DNA from: Desulfobacteraceae bacterium
Lineage (GTDB): Bacteria > Desulfobacterota > Desulfobacteria > Desulfobacterales > Desulfosarcinaceae
NCBI GenBank assembly: GCA_013003715.1
Contig: JABDIN010000097.1
Span: 1 to 64,000 of the forward strand
Reading direction: 5' to 3'
DNA: 64,000 nucleotides
Below are positions 40,461-51,072 of the stretch, in pieces; the stretch's first letter is position 1; each line of letters opens with the position of its first letter. The notes beneath the pieces were generated by a model. The model saw only the letters and a list, made by a program, of their open reading frames with translations, did not search any database and was not told where the DNA came from. The position numbers were made by a program, and so were the translations under genes.

Positions 40461-43229
40461 TCAGGCGGCTTTGGAGACTTTCACCGCACAGACTTTAAAT
40501 TCCGGTATACCGGATACAGGGTCAAGCTGAGCATTGGTGAGTTTATTGGCGGCGGCCTCGGCAAAATGAAAGGGAATAAACACAGTACCATTCACCGCCA
40601 TGGAACTGACCTTCACCCGCGCCGTGATATCCCCGCGTCTGGAAGCGACATTCACCATGTCGCCGTTCGCCAAACCATTGGCCTGGGCGTCTTTATCGGA
40701 TATTTCCACAAAGCTTTCAGGTGACCGCTCATTCAATCCTTCGGTCTTCATTGTCATGGTGCCGGTGTGGTATTGGTACAGCACCCGGCCGGTGGTCAGG
40801 TACATGGGATAGTCCTCGTCCGCATGTTCCGACGGCGGCAGCCATTCGATGGCATGGAACATCCCTTTGCCGCGGGTAAACTGCTGGCCGTGTAAGATAG
40901 GTGTTCCCGGATGATCCGCGGTGGGACAAGGCCAGTGCAACCCTTCATGCTCGATCCGGTCATAGCTGATGCCCCCGTATGATGGCGTGACGGCGGCGAT
41001 CTCCCGCATAATCTCTTCACTTGAACCATAGGACATGGGAAATCCCATGCGTGTGGCGATCTCACAGGTAATTTCCCAATCATATTTGACATCACCCGGT
41101 GGTTTGACGGCTTCCCGCACACGCTGGACCCGGCGCTCGGTATTGGAAAAGGTGCCCTCTTTTTCCGCAAAACACCGTGACGGCAATACCACGTCGGCCA
41201 CCCGGGCGGTTTCGGTCATGAAAATATCCTGGACCACGAGAAATTCTAGATTTTTTATCGATTTTTCTGCATGATTCAAGTCCGGATCCGATACCAATGG
41301 GTTCTCACCGATGATATACAATGATTTGAACTCCCCATCATGGGCTTTTGGAATCATCTTGGTGACCGTCAATCCGACTTCCGTTGGAAGGCCTGTCACC
41401 CCCCATGCCTTCTCCATCTTCTGAATCGCATCCGCGTTGGTCACGGGCTGATATCCGGTCAGCACGTTGGGCAATCCGCCCATATCACAGGCCCCCTGGA
41501 CATTGTTTTGTCCCCTCAGAGGATTCACCCCGCCCCCGGCAATCCCGAGATTACCAGTCAGCATGGCCAGATTGGCCAGGGATTTAACATTATCGGTGCC
41601 GGTGATATGCTGTGTAATCCCCATGCAATAAAGAATGCTGCCGGCTTTCGCCGACGCGAACAGTTTGGCGGCTGCAACAAGCTCCCGGGCGGGAATGCCG
41701 GTAATACTTTCAACAAATTCGGGTGTATATTTCTCCACCGTTGCCTTCATTTCCGCAAAGCCTTCCGTGCGGGCGTCTATGAACGCGGTGTCGTGGAGGT
41801 TTTCGTTGAGTATTACATGCATCATCCCATTGATCCAGGCCACATCCGTACCCAGGTTCTGACGCAACCAATGGTCTGAGAACTCGGTGATCTTAATACG
41901 CCGGGGATCGACGACAATCAGTTTCGCCCCTTTGAATGCGACCGCCCGCTTGACCACCGAAGAGAGCACGGGATGGTTTTCGGTGGTATTGGAGCCGGTA
42001 ATCAGAATCACATCAGCTGTTTCAATATCCGCAATGGTGTTTGTCATTGCGCCACTTCCGAAAGCTGCGGCCAGACCGGCCACGGTTGAGGAATGTCAGA
42101 GACGCGCGCAATGATCGATATTATTGGTTTTCAACACCGCACGCGTAAACTTATGAGCGATGTAATTTTCCTCGTTGGTAACCCGCGCGGAAGTCAGGAC
42201 CCCCATGGTATCCGGCCCATGGGTATCGCGGATGGTTTTGAACCGGTCGGCGACCAGGTCTAACGCTTCATCCCAGGAGGCCTCCCGGAATTCACCGTTC
42301 TCTTTAATAAGCGGTGAGGTGAGCCGTTCTTCCGAATTAATAAAATGATATCCGAATCGTCCTTTCACACACAGGCTGCCGTAATTGGGCACGGCATCGG
42401 GCATGCCCGTGACGCTGACCACCCGGTTGTCTTTAACATGCAACAGGAGCTGACAACCGACGCCACAATAGCTGCACGTGGTCCTGACCTTCGTGGTTTC
42501 CCAGGGCCGGACCTTGTACCGGACATCTTTTTCCACCAGCGCCCCCACCGGACATGCCTGAACGCACTCACCGCAGAACACGCAGTCGGAATCTTTTAGG
42601 GGTCTGTCACCGGCAGCGATGATTTTACTATCGGGTCCACGGTAGCCGAAATTGATGGCATTGTTCACCTGAATCTCGTTGCACGCCTGCACGCATCGAC
42701 CGCACTGGATGCATCGGGAAAAATCACGGACGATAAACGGGTTGACCGTCTCCATGGGATAGCGTGTCTCCGTGGCGGAGAATTTCTCGCCGGACACCTG
42801 GTAGCGGTATGCCAGATCCTGTAAACGGCAATCCCCCCAGACCGGGCATAGTTCGTCACTGTTGTCATCTTTGGCGACCTGGAGCTGAAACCGGGTCCAG
42901 TCTTTTCCATCCGAACCACGCACGGCACAGTTATGATTACCCGACGACAGCATCAATTGAAGGATCAATTTACGGGCTTCCACAACCTTTGGGGATTCAG
43001 TGAGCACTATCATCTGATGTACGACTGGTGTGGAACATGCCGGCATAAGGGTCCTGGCATTCTCAACCTCAACCACACAGATGCGGCAGGCACCCGTGGG
43101 AGCGGCTCCCTTGAGGTGACACAAAGTCGGGATATCAATGCAATGACGGCGGGCTACTTCCAGGATGGTTTCACCGGTTTCAAAAGGGAAAACATTCCCG
43201 TTAATCGTTATGGTACGTTTGGTGTCCAT
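40461..43229 (-). CDS. fdhA: Formate dehydrogenase alpha subunit, selenocysteine form, with NuoG-like N-terminus
   Basis: Read through TGA at 42098-42096 this is one 922-residue enzyme with selenocysteine at 378, in D-H-C-A-R-L-Sec-H-S-S-T-V-A-G, the canonical Mo/W active-site motif. The N-terminus is NuoG-like: a [2Fe-2S] ferredoxin domain (C-H-L-K-G-A... G-A-C-R-I-C...A-C), a His-Cys cluster segment, then C-I-Q-C-G-R-C-V-Q-A-C and C-V-F-C-G-E-C-V-Q-A-C-P. The catalytic domain follows with T-C-S-Y-C-G-V-G-C. It oxidises formate or reduces CO2; the N-terminal clusters imply a NuoEF/HylBC-type or ferredoxin partner. No partner gene is adjacent. Confidence 0.95.
42067..42098 (-). promoter_or_regulatory. 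SECIS element of fdhA
   Basis: Downstream of UGA the message reads a 12-nt spacer, then GUGGCC-GGUCU-GGCCGC, a 6-bp stem (one G-U pair) with loop GGUCU. The loop matches the GGUCU-containing apical loop of the E. coli fdhF SECIS as I know it, and the distance from the UGA is almost the same. Confidence 0.85.
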
Positions 43230-43348
43230 GGCAGGTCCGGCTCCTTTGCATAAGCGATGGTACGGTCAGGGCTTTCCGGTTTCACGTAAGCTACCGCAAA
43301 CTATCGGTTTTCAGTCCGTAGATCAAGTAATTATAGCAGCTTATCTAC

Positions 43349-43780
43349 CTATAGGAAGTTCATTATTTTGTCAATCCATGAAATCCGGCGGAAAACATTC
43401 CGGTGAACGATCACTACCTGGTGATAGGCAAGGCTGCCCAGTATACTGCCGACTCCATCCGCCACCAGATCCAGGACATCGGCGTGGCGGACGGAAACAA
43501 AGGATTGATGAATTTCGTCGGTCAAACCATAGAGAGTGGAGGACAATATGCTCAAAACGATCAGAAGCAATGGTGACCGGGATAATTTACCCGTATTGCG
43601 ATAGGCCCTGAAAAACAGGGTTGCCAATAGGGCGTAGGCGGCGATATGCAGCAGCTTGTCCCCGAAATCAATAACCGGGACGACACGCGGTGTGGAAAAT
43701 CCGGACTGGACGAAGATGAGTGCGCATAAAACGATCACCGGCCACCAGTAGAAAAAGCGGGTCCGGTTGTGTCGCCTCAT
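43349..43780 (-). CDS. VanZ-like membrane protein
   Basis: This 143-residue protein has four hydrophobic segments and the VanZ-like pattern: an early F-V-Q-S-G-F-S-T-P segment, F-G-D-K-L-L-H-I-A-A-Y-A-L-L-A, and Y-G-L-T-D-E-I-H-Q-S-F-V-S-V-R-H-A-D-V-L-D-L-V-A-D-G-V-G. The D-K-x-x-H, D-E-x-H-Q and D-x-x-A-D-x-x-G residues are the conserved core. The family is named for teicoplanin resistance but most members have no known role. It lies 8 bp from the thrS stop on the same strand, so the two may share a message. Confidence 0.85.
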   Translation of the reverse strand: MRRHNRTRFFYWWPVIVLCALIFVQSGFSTPRVVPVIDFGDKLLHIAAYALLATLFFRAYRNTGKLSRSPLLLIVLSILSSTLYGLTDEIHQSFVSVRHADVLDLVADGVGSILGSLAYHQVVIVHRNVFRRISWIDKIMNFL

Positions 43781-43788
43781 CCGACGAA

Positions 43789-45720
43789 TCAGGATTTCAC
43801 CGGCTGTTCTTCGGTGAAGTCAATAGTCTGTTTTCGTTCGGAAACATGCGTGGTCACCGTGCTTAAAAATGCGTCGCGGTCGACCCCCATACGGACCTTG
43901 CCGTCTAAAGTTCTCACCGAATATGTGCCGGCGGCTTTCTCTTTTTCACCGCAGGTGAGAATCAACGGGATATTGTGAAGCTGTGCTTCACGCACTTTCC
44001 GGTTGAGGCTTTCCGTACGGTCATCCACCTCACAACGCAGCCCGATGGCTTCCAAATCGGATTTCACCTTCTCGGCAAATGCCACCAGGTCGTCGTTGAT
44101 CGGTAACACCATGACCTGCACCGGAGCCAGCCACAATGGGAATTTCCCCGCATAATGTTCAACGAGGATCCCCAGAAATCTTTCGATGGAACCGAAAACC
44201 GTCCGGTGAATCATGATGGGGCGATGCTTTTCATTGTCATTGCCGATATAGGAAAGATCGAACCGTTCCGGCAGGGACATGTCCAACTGGATGGTACCGC
44301 ATTGCCAGGTACGGCCCAGGGCGTCTTTGATGTGCAAGTCGATCTTCGGTCCGTAAAAAGCGCCGTCCCCTTCGTTCAGTTTATAGGGCTTCCCGTATGC
44401 TTCCAGGGCTGATCGCAATCCTTCCGTGGCCACCTCCCACTGCTCGTCCGTGCCGATGGATTTTTCCGGTCGGGTGGACAATTCCAGATCAAATCCGAGA
44501 CCGAAGGTGCTGTACATCCGTTCTTCAAGCCGGAGGAGGTTTAAAATTTCAGATTGAATCTGCTCGGGCACCATGAAAAGGTGTGCGTCATCCTGATGAA
44601 AGGCGCGAACCCGAAACAAACCGTTCAACACACCAGACAGCTCATGGCGGTGCACAAGGCCGATCTCGGCGGCCCGAATCGGCAATTCCTTATACGAATG
44701 CGGTTTGGTGCTGTAAAGCAACATTCCACCAGGGCAATTCATGGGCTTGATGGCGTATTCCAGATCATCAACGGTGGTGGTATACATGTTTTCTCTGTAA
44801 TTTTCCCAGTGTCCGCTTTTTTCCCAAAGGTTCCGGCGGAGCGCAATGGGTGTTTTGGTCTCCACATATCCTGCCCGGCGATGTTCAAACCGCCAATAGT
44901 CCAGTAGGGTATTCCACAATACCATTCCATTGGGATGGAAAAACGCCATGCCCGGCGCCTCATCATGAAAGCTGAAGAGTTCCAGGGCCGCACCGATTTT
45001 GCGATGATTGCGCTTTTTGGCCTCTTCAAGAAAATTGAGGTACTTTTTCAACTCTTTTTTATCGAAAAACGCGGTGCCGTAGATCCGTTGGAGTTGCTGT
45101 TTGGATTGATCGGCGCGCCAATAAGCGCCGGAAACCTTCATCAGTTTGATGGCTTTGACAAACCCGGTGTGCGGCACATGGGGGCCGCGGCACAGATCCG
45201 TAAAGTCCCCCTGCTCGTAAAAAGAGATGGTTCCGTCTTCAAGCTCGGAAATCATTTCAAGCTTATAGGGCTCGTTCCGGTAGAATTCCAGGGCATCGGC
45301 CTTGGACACTTCCCGGCGTTGGATCTGTAGTTTGGCTTTAATGATTTTTTTCATCTCGGCTTCAATTTTGGCAAAATCATCCTCCGAGACAGGTACCATG
45401 TCGATATCGTAGTAAAAACCATCCTCCACAACAGGCCCGATAGTCAACTTGGCCTCCGGGAAAAGATGCATGACGGCCTGGGCCATCACATGCGCAGCGC
45501 TGTGGCGCATAATTTCAAGCGCCTTATCATCCCTGGTGGTCACCAGCCGGACATTGCAGTCGGCCGCTATAGGCGCAAAGAGATCTTCCAGTTCGCCATC
45601 ACGCTCCATGGCCACTGTCTGTTGTGCCAAACGCTCGGAAATACTCATGGCCACATCGTACCCGGTGGGGGTGTTTTCAAATTGTTTGACGCTGCCGTCA
45701 GGCAAGGTGATATTGGTCAT
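43789..45720 (-). CDS. thrS: Threonyl-tRNA synthetase
   Basis: This 643-residue class II synthetase has an N-terminal TGS domain (residues 1-60, I-T-L-P-D-G-S-V), the editing domain with H-S-A-A-H-V-M-A-Q-A (zinc-binding HxxxH), and the catalytic core with M-N-C-P-G-G-M and R-V-R-A-F-H-Q-D-D-A-H. The C-terminal anticodon-binding domain begins near P-L-W-L-A-P-V-Q-V. Length is typical. The expected partner genes infC, rpmI and rplT are not adjacent downstream; VanZ is found instead. Confidence 0.97.
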   Translation of the reverse strand: MTNITLPDGSVKQFENTPTGYDVAMSISERLAQQTVAMERDGELEDLFAPIAADCNVRLVTTRDDKALEIMRHSAAHVMAQAVMHLFPEAKLTIGPVVEDGFYYDIDMVPVSEDDFAKIEAEMKKIIKAKLQIQRREVSKADALEFYRNEPYKLEMISELEDGTISFYEQGDFTDLCRGPHVPHTGFVKAIKLMKVSGAYWRADQSKQQLQRIYGTAFFDKKELKKYLNFLEEAKKRNHRKIGAALELFSFHDEAPGMAFFHPNGMVLWNTLLDYWRFEHRRAGYVETKTPIALRRNLWEKSGHWENYRENMYTTTVDDLEYAIKPMNCPGGMLLYSTKPHSYKELPIRAAEIGLVHRHELSGVLNGLFRVRAFHQDDAHLFMVPEQIQSEILNLLRLEERMYSTFGLGFDLELSTRPEKSIGTDEQWEVATEGLRSALEAYGKPYKLNEGDGAFYGPKIDLHIKDALGRTWQCGTIQLDMSLPERFDLSYIGNDNEKHRPIMIHRTVFGSIERFLGILVEHYAGKFPLWLAPVQVMVLPINDDLVAFAEKVKSDLEAIGLRCEVDDRTESLNRKVREAQLHNIPLILTCGEKEKAAGTYSVRTLDGKVRMGVDRDAFLSTVTTHVSERKQTIDFTEEQPVKS

Positions 45721-45781
45721 CTTTTATCTCACTTTTAAAAAAAGGTTGTGATTTTTTAGTAAAAAATGTATCCGACGTATT

Positions 45782-46990
45782 ATGGATGCGAGTCAACAAT
45801 TAAGTAAAAAGGGCCAACGGGTCAAGAAAAAAAAAGGGGACGCACCTCTCGATGCATATCAATTCATCGAATCCCGGAAGGACCTGACCATTCTTGCCAA
45901 AGCCCTCGAAACGGCAACTGCGATAGCCGTGGATATGGAAGCCGACTCCATGTACCACTATAAGGAGAAGGTCTGCCTGGTTCAAGTATGTGCCGACAAT
46001 ATTCATGCCGTCATCGACCCGATTAAAGTATCCGATCTCTCACCACTGAAAAAGATTTTTGCCCAGCGGGGAATCCGGAAAATTTTCCACGGTGCCGATT
46101 ATGATGTGCGGTCCTTGTATCGCGATTTTAAGCTGACCATCAACAATCTGTTCGACACCCAACTCGCCAGCATGTACCTGGGAACCAGGGAAACCGGTCT
46201 GGATGCCGTTCTTCATCAACGCTTCGGCGTAAGGCTCAACAAGGCATATCAGAAAAAAAATTGGGCGCAACGTCCCCTCCCCGAGGATATGATCAAATAC
46301 GCCTCCGAGGATGTCCGGTATTTAATTCCGCTGGCCGACATGCTCCGGGAGGAACTGGACCACAAGAACCGATTATACTGGGTCGAAGAAGAATGCCACA
46401 AATTGAGCCATGTCAGACCGGCCATGAACAATGATGCCCCATTGTTTCTTAAATTCAAGGGAGCGGGTCGCCTGAAACCGAAACAACTGGCAATACTGGA
46501 AGCATTGCTACAGGTACGCGATGCCATTGCCCGCGAAAAAGACAGACCGCATTTTAAAATTTTAAGCAACACCTCGCTGCTGAAAATTGTCCATGAAACA
46601 CCAACCACACTGGCAAACCTTCAAGCCATGAATGTCATCAGCCAGAAACAATTCGACATGTATGGGAGATTGCTTGTGGCCGCAGTTCGGAAAACCAGGA
46701 AAAACCAGTCGGACAGCCTTCCGGTTTATCCTAAAAAAAAGGCGCCGCGCTTATCGCCCCGCGTCCCGGGACGCATACGCGCCATTAAAAACTACCGGGA
46801 CAAACAGGCGAATCGGTTTGCACTGGATCCCGCGCTGTTGATGAACAAGGCATTGATGAGCACCATTGCCATTTCCAACCCAATGGATATAAGCGCTTTA
46901 CGCACCATAGAAGAAATTAAAAAATGGCAGATAAAAGAGTTCGGCAAGGATATTGTATTTATCCTGCGGGGATTGCATAATGGTCGATAA
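45782..46990 (+). CDS. rnd: Ribonuclease D
   Basis: This 402-residue DEDD exonuclease has A-V-D-M-E-A-D-S-M (ExoI), I-F-H-G-A-D-Y-D-V-R-S-L (ExoII) and Y-A-S-E-D-V-R-Y-L (ExoIII), followed by an HRDC domain (L-K-P-K-Q-L-A-I-L-E-A-L-L-Q-V-R-D) and a C-terminal helical region. It trims the 3' ends of tRNA precursors and other small RNAs. A 20-residue Lys-rich N-terminal extension precedes the catalytic domain; the true start could be downstream. It is divergent from thrS. Confidence 0.93.
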   Translation: MDASQQLSKKGQRVKKKKGDAPLDAYQFIESRKDLTILAKALETATAIAVDMEADSMYHYKEKVCLVQVCADNIHAVIDPIKVSDLSPLKKIFAQRGIRKIFHGADYDVRSLYRDFKLTINNLFDTQLASMYLGTRETGLDAVLHQRFGVRLNKAYQKKNWAQRPLPEDMIKYASEDVRYLIPLADMLREELDHKNRLYWVEEECHKLSHVRPAMNNDAPLFLKFKGAGRLKPKQLAILEALLQVRDAIAREKDRPHFKILSNTSLLKIVHETPTTLANLQAMNVISQKQFDMYGRLLVAAVRKTRKNQSDSLPVYPKKKAPRLSPRVPGRIRAIKNYRDKQANRFALDPALLMNKALMSTIAISNPMDISALRTIEEIKKWQIKEFGKDIVFILRGLHNGR

Positions 46991-47277
46991 TGCGGCCGCT
47001 ATCCTGCTGACAAAATAAAAACCGGATTGTATCTGATTGTCGCTTTTTTACACTGAGTTCCGGGCACCGGGCAAAAACTTCTCGTATAGTTCCCTTTCGG
47101 CTAATCCTGCATTATAGTAGTGAATAGTACAAATTCATTGTCAAATTCTTGACAGCATTTTGATTTCTCTCACACCAAGTGAAATTGAGCACAATTCAGC
47201 GATAAAAGCACTTTAAGGCATGGAATCAAACTGCCGGTACCAATTGATGGGCGATGGCGTCACGCCGGCATAAAAAC
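46991..47277 (+). other. Non-coding region upstream of the prkA cluster
   Basis: No gene was found in 46991-47486. The region is AT-rich and contains a TTGACA (about 47151) without a convincing -10 at proper spacing. The candidate sigma-54 promoter at 47280-47293 and a leader of about 180 nt occupy the right part. Confidence 0.4.
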
Positions 47278-47296
47278 AAGGCATACATCTTGCTTT
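47278..47296 (+). promoter_or_regulatory. Candidate sigma-54 promoter for the prkA-yeaH-spoVR cluster
   Basis: AGGCATACATCTTGCTTT carries GG and GC exactly 10 nt apart (47280-47281 and 47292-47293), matching the TGGCAY-N5-TTGCW consensus at most positions. It lies about 195 bp before the prkA start. The E. coli yeaGH operon is reported to be under sigma-54/NtrC control, which gives the match added weight. No enhancer site was identified. Confidence 0.5.
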
Positions 47297-47486
47297 AACC
47301 CATATCAGATAGATCGGACATAACAGACAAAGGTCCCATTGTCGGCTATAAAAATATTTATAATCGATTTTAATATCATACCAGTCTCAAGAAGATAACA
47401 ACCGGTGATCTGAAAACCGGAAAAAGATCCATATCGAAACAGGCAGGCTTTCATTCCAAAATCCTAATCAAATGACGGGGGATAAG

Positions 47487-49547
47487 ATGGCAAAAAACAA
47501 GAACGCAACCTTAGCACACCACCTTTCCGAAGTAAAAAAGGGGAATCGAAGATTTGAAAACGCATTTCAGGGTGTGGCCAGGATGATCCTTGACGAAGAA
47601 ATCAGTAAAGTGGTTGTAAACGGAAAAACAACCTATGATTTCAGTATCTTCCGGACAGGAAAAAAACATGTCATCGGAATGTATGATGAGATCAACAGTT
47701 TTGTTTCCTTTGTCAAGGACGCGGCGGAGAATGGGTCCTCCCAGGAGATGGCCTATGTTCTGGTAGGTGAACCGGGAAATGGCAAAACCTTTTTTGTGGA
47801 ATTTCTTTGCACCAAATACAGGTCCTTCCTGGCCCAGGACAAAAATCGCAAATACACTTTCAGATTCAAGGATATGTCACCGCTCGGTCATTACGGCCGC
47901 ATCCAGGTCATTGAATCCCAGACTTACGAAGACCCCATGGTCCTTGCCATGAACCTTTTCGATGATCCGGATAAAAACAAGGCGTATTTGGAGAGCCAGT
48001 TCGGCTTTTCCACGGACGATATCGAAAAAATGTACGACAACTACCGTCCCCTCGGCGCCTGCAGCGGCTATATCTGGAACGACATCCGGGGCCACGCCAA
48101 TGATGTTCTGGATGATATGTTGAAATTTATCGAAATCATCCCCGTGCCCCTCACCGAAAGTCTGGGCACGGTCACCGGCAAGTATCCGGCGAAGGATAAA
48201 ATCACCTCTTCGGCGGTGGACCTGTTGGGAGAAGAGTCCATCCAGAGGCTCCTGCATATTACCGACACCAACAATCCGTATCGTTTTGATCTGCGACGCG
48301 GCGCACTGGCTCGTGTGGCCGGGGGCGGCATACACTTTTCAGACGAGATTTACAAAAACAAAAAAGACCTGGTTCAGGTATACCTGGGTGTAATTCAAAA
48401 CCGGAATATTGAAATAGATGGTTACAAGTGGCCCATCGACACCTTGATTATCGCCACCAGTAATAATTCGGAGTTCAACCGGTTCCTTGAAGAAAAAGAA
48501 GAAGCACCCATCGTTGACCGTTGCCGAATCTGCTACGTCTCCCATAACACGAACTACAAATTGCAAACGGACCTGACGGTCTATACCATCGGCAACGAAG
48601 CCCGGACAACGCTGACCCACGAAGCCCTGCATCAGGATCCCAATTTGAATTATGCAGCCTCGGTGGCGGTGGTGCTCAGCCGTCTGCCCCGATCCGAAAA
48701 GCTGACCACCATTGAAACCATGAAACTGGCCGCCGGGGAAGTGGCTGGCGAGAAAAGCATTAAAACGCTTGCGGAAGTCATCGATCTGCTCAACCAGGAA
48801 CCGGATATCACCAAACGTTTCGGGCAGAAAGGCCTTGGCCAGCGAAACCTCGGGCGTGCGGTTCAATTATTGATTGAGAGCAGTGAGACCAATGAAGGGC
48901 AGTGCATGTTCGCCTATGATATTTTCAGATCGGTCGAACGGGTGATTCTGGATTATGTCACGGATTCCAATGACCGCATAAAATACCTTGAAGATCTGAA
49001 AAGCGCCAAGGGCCTGTATCGTGAACGCATCATGACGGAAATGTTCAATGCCTATATGGACGAACCGCTGGCCATCCGGAAAGATGTGATGAACTATGTG
49101 AACATGATCATCGGTATAGATGCCGAGAACCTGGGTCCTGATAAAATGTGGAAGTATAAAAATCCGCAGACCAACGAGCTGAAAGCGCTGAAAATAGATG
49201 AGCGGTACATTAAGAGTGTGGAAGAACGCCTGGGCTTGAAAACCGAAGAGCAGCGGGAAACCTTCAGAACCTCCATACGGAAAATCTATGGCCAGAAAAT
49301 ATCGGTCAATCCCGACTATGATTTCATGGATAACCTCGAACTGGTGAAAGCGGTTACCGATGTTCGCCTCAAATCGGATATAGCCGGCGCCGGAAGCCTC
49401 ATCGGCGCATTGGCCAATCGGACGAATGAAGAGAATCAGAAACTCTATGATCGCATGGTGGATACCATGCTGAACAAATTGGGATATTGCCGGACCTGCG
49501 CACAGAAAACCATCGAATATTTCTGTACCCAGGAAGATGAGAGTTAA
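47487..49547 (+). CDS. prkA: PrkA-family serine protein kinase / AAA+ protein (YeaG-like)
   Basis: This 686-residue protein has an AAA+ PrkA domain with Walker A G-E-P-G-N-G-K-T-F near residue 97, a G-G-G-I-H-F-S-D-E segment, and R-C-R-I-C-Y typical of the family, then the helical PrkA C-terminal domain. PrkA/YeaG proteins are stress- and starvation-linked; kinase activity is reported for some and protease activity for others. The start 47487 follows a GGGGGAT motif; ATG 47472 lacks one. It is the first of four same-strand genes that always travel in part together (prkA, DUF444, spoVR). Confidence 0.93.
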   Translation: MAKNKNATLAHHLSEVKKGNRRFENAFQGVARMILDEEISKVVVNGKTTYDFSIFRTGKKHVIGMYDEINSFVSFVKDAAENGSSQEMAYVLVGEPGNGKTFFVEFLCTKYRSFLAQDKNRKYTFRFKDMSPLGHYGRIQVIESQTYEDPMVLAMNLFDDPDKNKAYLESQFGFSTDDIEKMYDNYRPLGACSGYIWNDIRGHANDVLDDMLKFIEIIPVPLTESLGTVTGKYPAKDKITSSAVDLLGEESIQRLLHITDTNNPYRFDLRRGALARVAGGGIHFSDEIYKNKKDLVQVYLGVIQNRNIEIDGYKWPIDTLIIATSNNSEFNRFLEEKEEAPIVDRCRICYVSHNTNYKLQTDLTVYTIGNEARTTLTHEALHQDPNLNYAASVAVVLSRLPRSEKLTTIETMKLAAGEVAGEKSIKTLAEVIDLLNQEPDITKRFGQKGLGQRNLGRAVQLLIESSETNEGQCMFAYDIFRSVERVILDYVTDSNDRIKYLEDLKSAKGLYRERIMTEMFNAYMDEPLAIRKDVMNYVNMIIGIDAENLGPDKMWKYKNPQTNELKALKIDERYIKSVEERLGLKTEEQRETFRTSIRKIYGQKISVNPDYDFMDNLELVKAVTDVRLKSDIAGAGSLIGALANRTNEENQKLYDRMVDTMLNKLGYCRTCAQKTIEYFCTQEDES

Positions 49548-49601
49548 TTCGAATCCCACACTCCGAAAGGTATATGCAACCTATAAAGATTTGATAAAAC
49601 T

Positions 49602-50993
49602 ATGAAATCAGAACTAAAAAAAATATATAAACGACTCAAATCGGAAGGACTGTCGGCCGAACGGGATGCAAAAATCCGTCTTGAAGTTGACGGTGAATTG
49701 ACCCATGACCCGCCGGCCGCGCCATATGGGGATCTGCCCACCGGAACCGATGGTCTGTCGCCGATCAAGAAACTCTATGCCTATCATGACATGGCGGTAC
49801 TCCAGGCAACCAGTGGGGCGCAGAGTTCCTCCACAAACCGGATACAGACCATGGATGAGTTGCTGGAGAAAGACAAGCTCCGGGAGAAGGACGGCTTCCC
49901 CAGAAAAATCCGTGTGGGCAGAATGATCAAACCCGGCAAGGCCGGACAGGGAAAGATTGTGGTTATTCCCACCACGGTGGAAGAAAAATTTATGCACGAT
50001 CCGACCATGAAGCCCACGGACGATGAACAGGCCGGCGGCCATGGTGAAGGGGAAGAAGGAGAAGTCATCGGAGAACAACCGATCCACGACCCCCAGGATC
50101 AATCCGGTGCCGGTCCCGGCGAGGGTGAAGGCGGACAGCATGAGATGGAATCCAGTGCCTATGATCTCGGCCGGATTCTCACCGAGCAATTCGAACTGCC
50201 CAACCTCAAGGAAAAAGGGAAAAAAAGATCACTGACCCGGTACACCTATGATTTGACGGATAAAAACAGGGGATTCGGACAGGTTCTCGATAAAAAAGCC
50301 ACGTTGAAACAAATAGTGGAAACAAATATCAGCCTCGGTAATTTGCCGGATATGAACGATATCGACCCCACCGGCTTTCTGATTGCACCTTCCGATAAAA
50401 TCTATCGGATTCTCTCCCGCGAGAAAGATTACGAGTCCCAGGCAATGATCTTTTTCCTTCGCGACTATTCAGGTTCCATGGCGGGCAAGACCACTGAACT
50501 TGTGGTGGCCCAGCATGTGCTGATTTACAGCTGGCTTTTATATCAATACGCCAACCAGGTGGAAACCCGCTTTATCCTTCACGACACCTCCGCAAAAGAA
50601 GTCAAGGATTTTTACACCTATTACAACTCAAGAGTGGCAGGCGGCACTCAGGTTTCATCCGCTTATCGCCTGGTAAACGAGATTGTGGAAAATGAAAATC
50701 TCAGGAGCGACTATAACATTTATGTTTTCCATGGCACCGATGGTGATGACTGGGACACGGACGGCAGGGAATCCATCCCCGAACTCAAAAAAATATTGTC
50801 CTACGCCAGCCGAACCGGAATCACCATTGCCGAACACAGCTCGGGCAGTTCAACCAAAACCGAAGTGGAACGCTACCTCCTTCGATCTGAATTGCTCGAG
50901 AAAATGCCCAAGCTGATACGATTGGATGTGATCAGCGAGGATGCCGATGAAAAACGTCTCATCGACGGCATCAGAAAATTAATATCCGAGTAA
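49602..50993 (+). CDS. yeaH: DUF444 / YeaH-family protein with VWA-like domain
   Basis: This 463-residue protein is DUF444 (YeaH/YhbH). It has a charged N-terminus, an acidic Gly-Glu-rich linker near residues 140-185, and a C-terminal von Willebrand A-like domain with a MIDAS motif D-Y-S-G-S-M near residue 291. Further conserved segments are V-A-G-G-T-Q-V-S-S-A-Y and F-H-G-T-D-G-D-D-W. Such proteins probably act as adaptor partners for the AAA+ PrkA, in the way VWA proteins pair with MoxR ATPases (inference). It lies 54 bp after prkA and 79 bp before spoVR. Confidence 0.92.
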   Translation: MKSELKKIYKRLKSEGLSAERDAKIRLEVDGELTHDPPAAPYGDLPTGTDGLSPIKKLYAYHDMAVLQATSGAQSSSTNRIQTMDELLEKDKLREKDGFPRKIRVGRMIKPGKAGQGKIVVIPTTVEEKFMHDPTMKPTDDEQAGGHGEGEEGEVIGEQPIHDPQDQSGAGPGEGEGGQHEMESSAYDLGRILTEQFELPNLKEKGKKRSLTRYTYDLTDKNRGFGQVLDKKATLKQIVETNISLGNLPDMNDIDPTGFLIAPSDKIYRILSREKDYESQAMIFFLRDYSGSMAGKTTELVVAQHVLIYSWLLYQYANQVETRFILHDTSAKEVKDFYTYYNSRVAGGTQVSSAYRLVNEIVENENLRSDYNIYVFHGTDGDDWDTDGRESIPELKKILSYASRTGITIAEHSSGSSTKTEVERYLLRSELLEKMPKLIRLDVISEDADEKRLIDGIRKLISE

Positions 50994-51072
50994 CCCTTAT
51001 CAGGATGTTGGACCATGATCGTAACGGATCTTTTTGTCAACAACCTGTAAACATTCGACGCAGGAATACACC

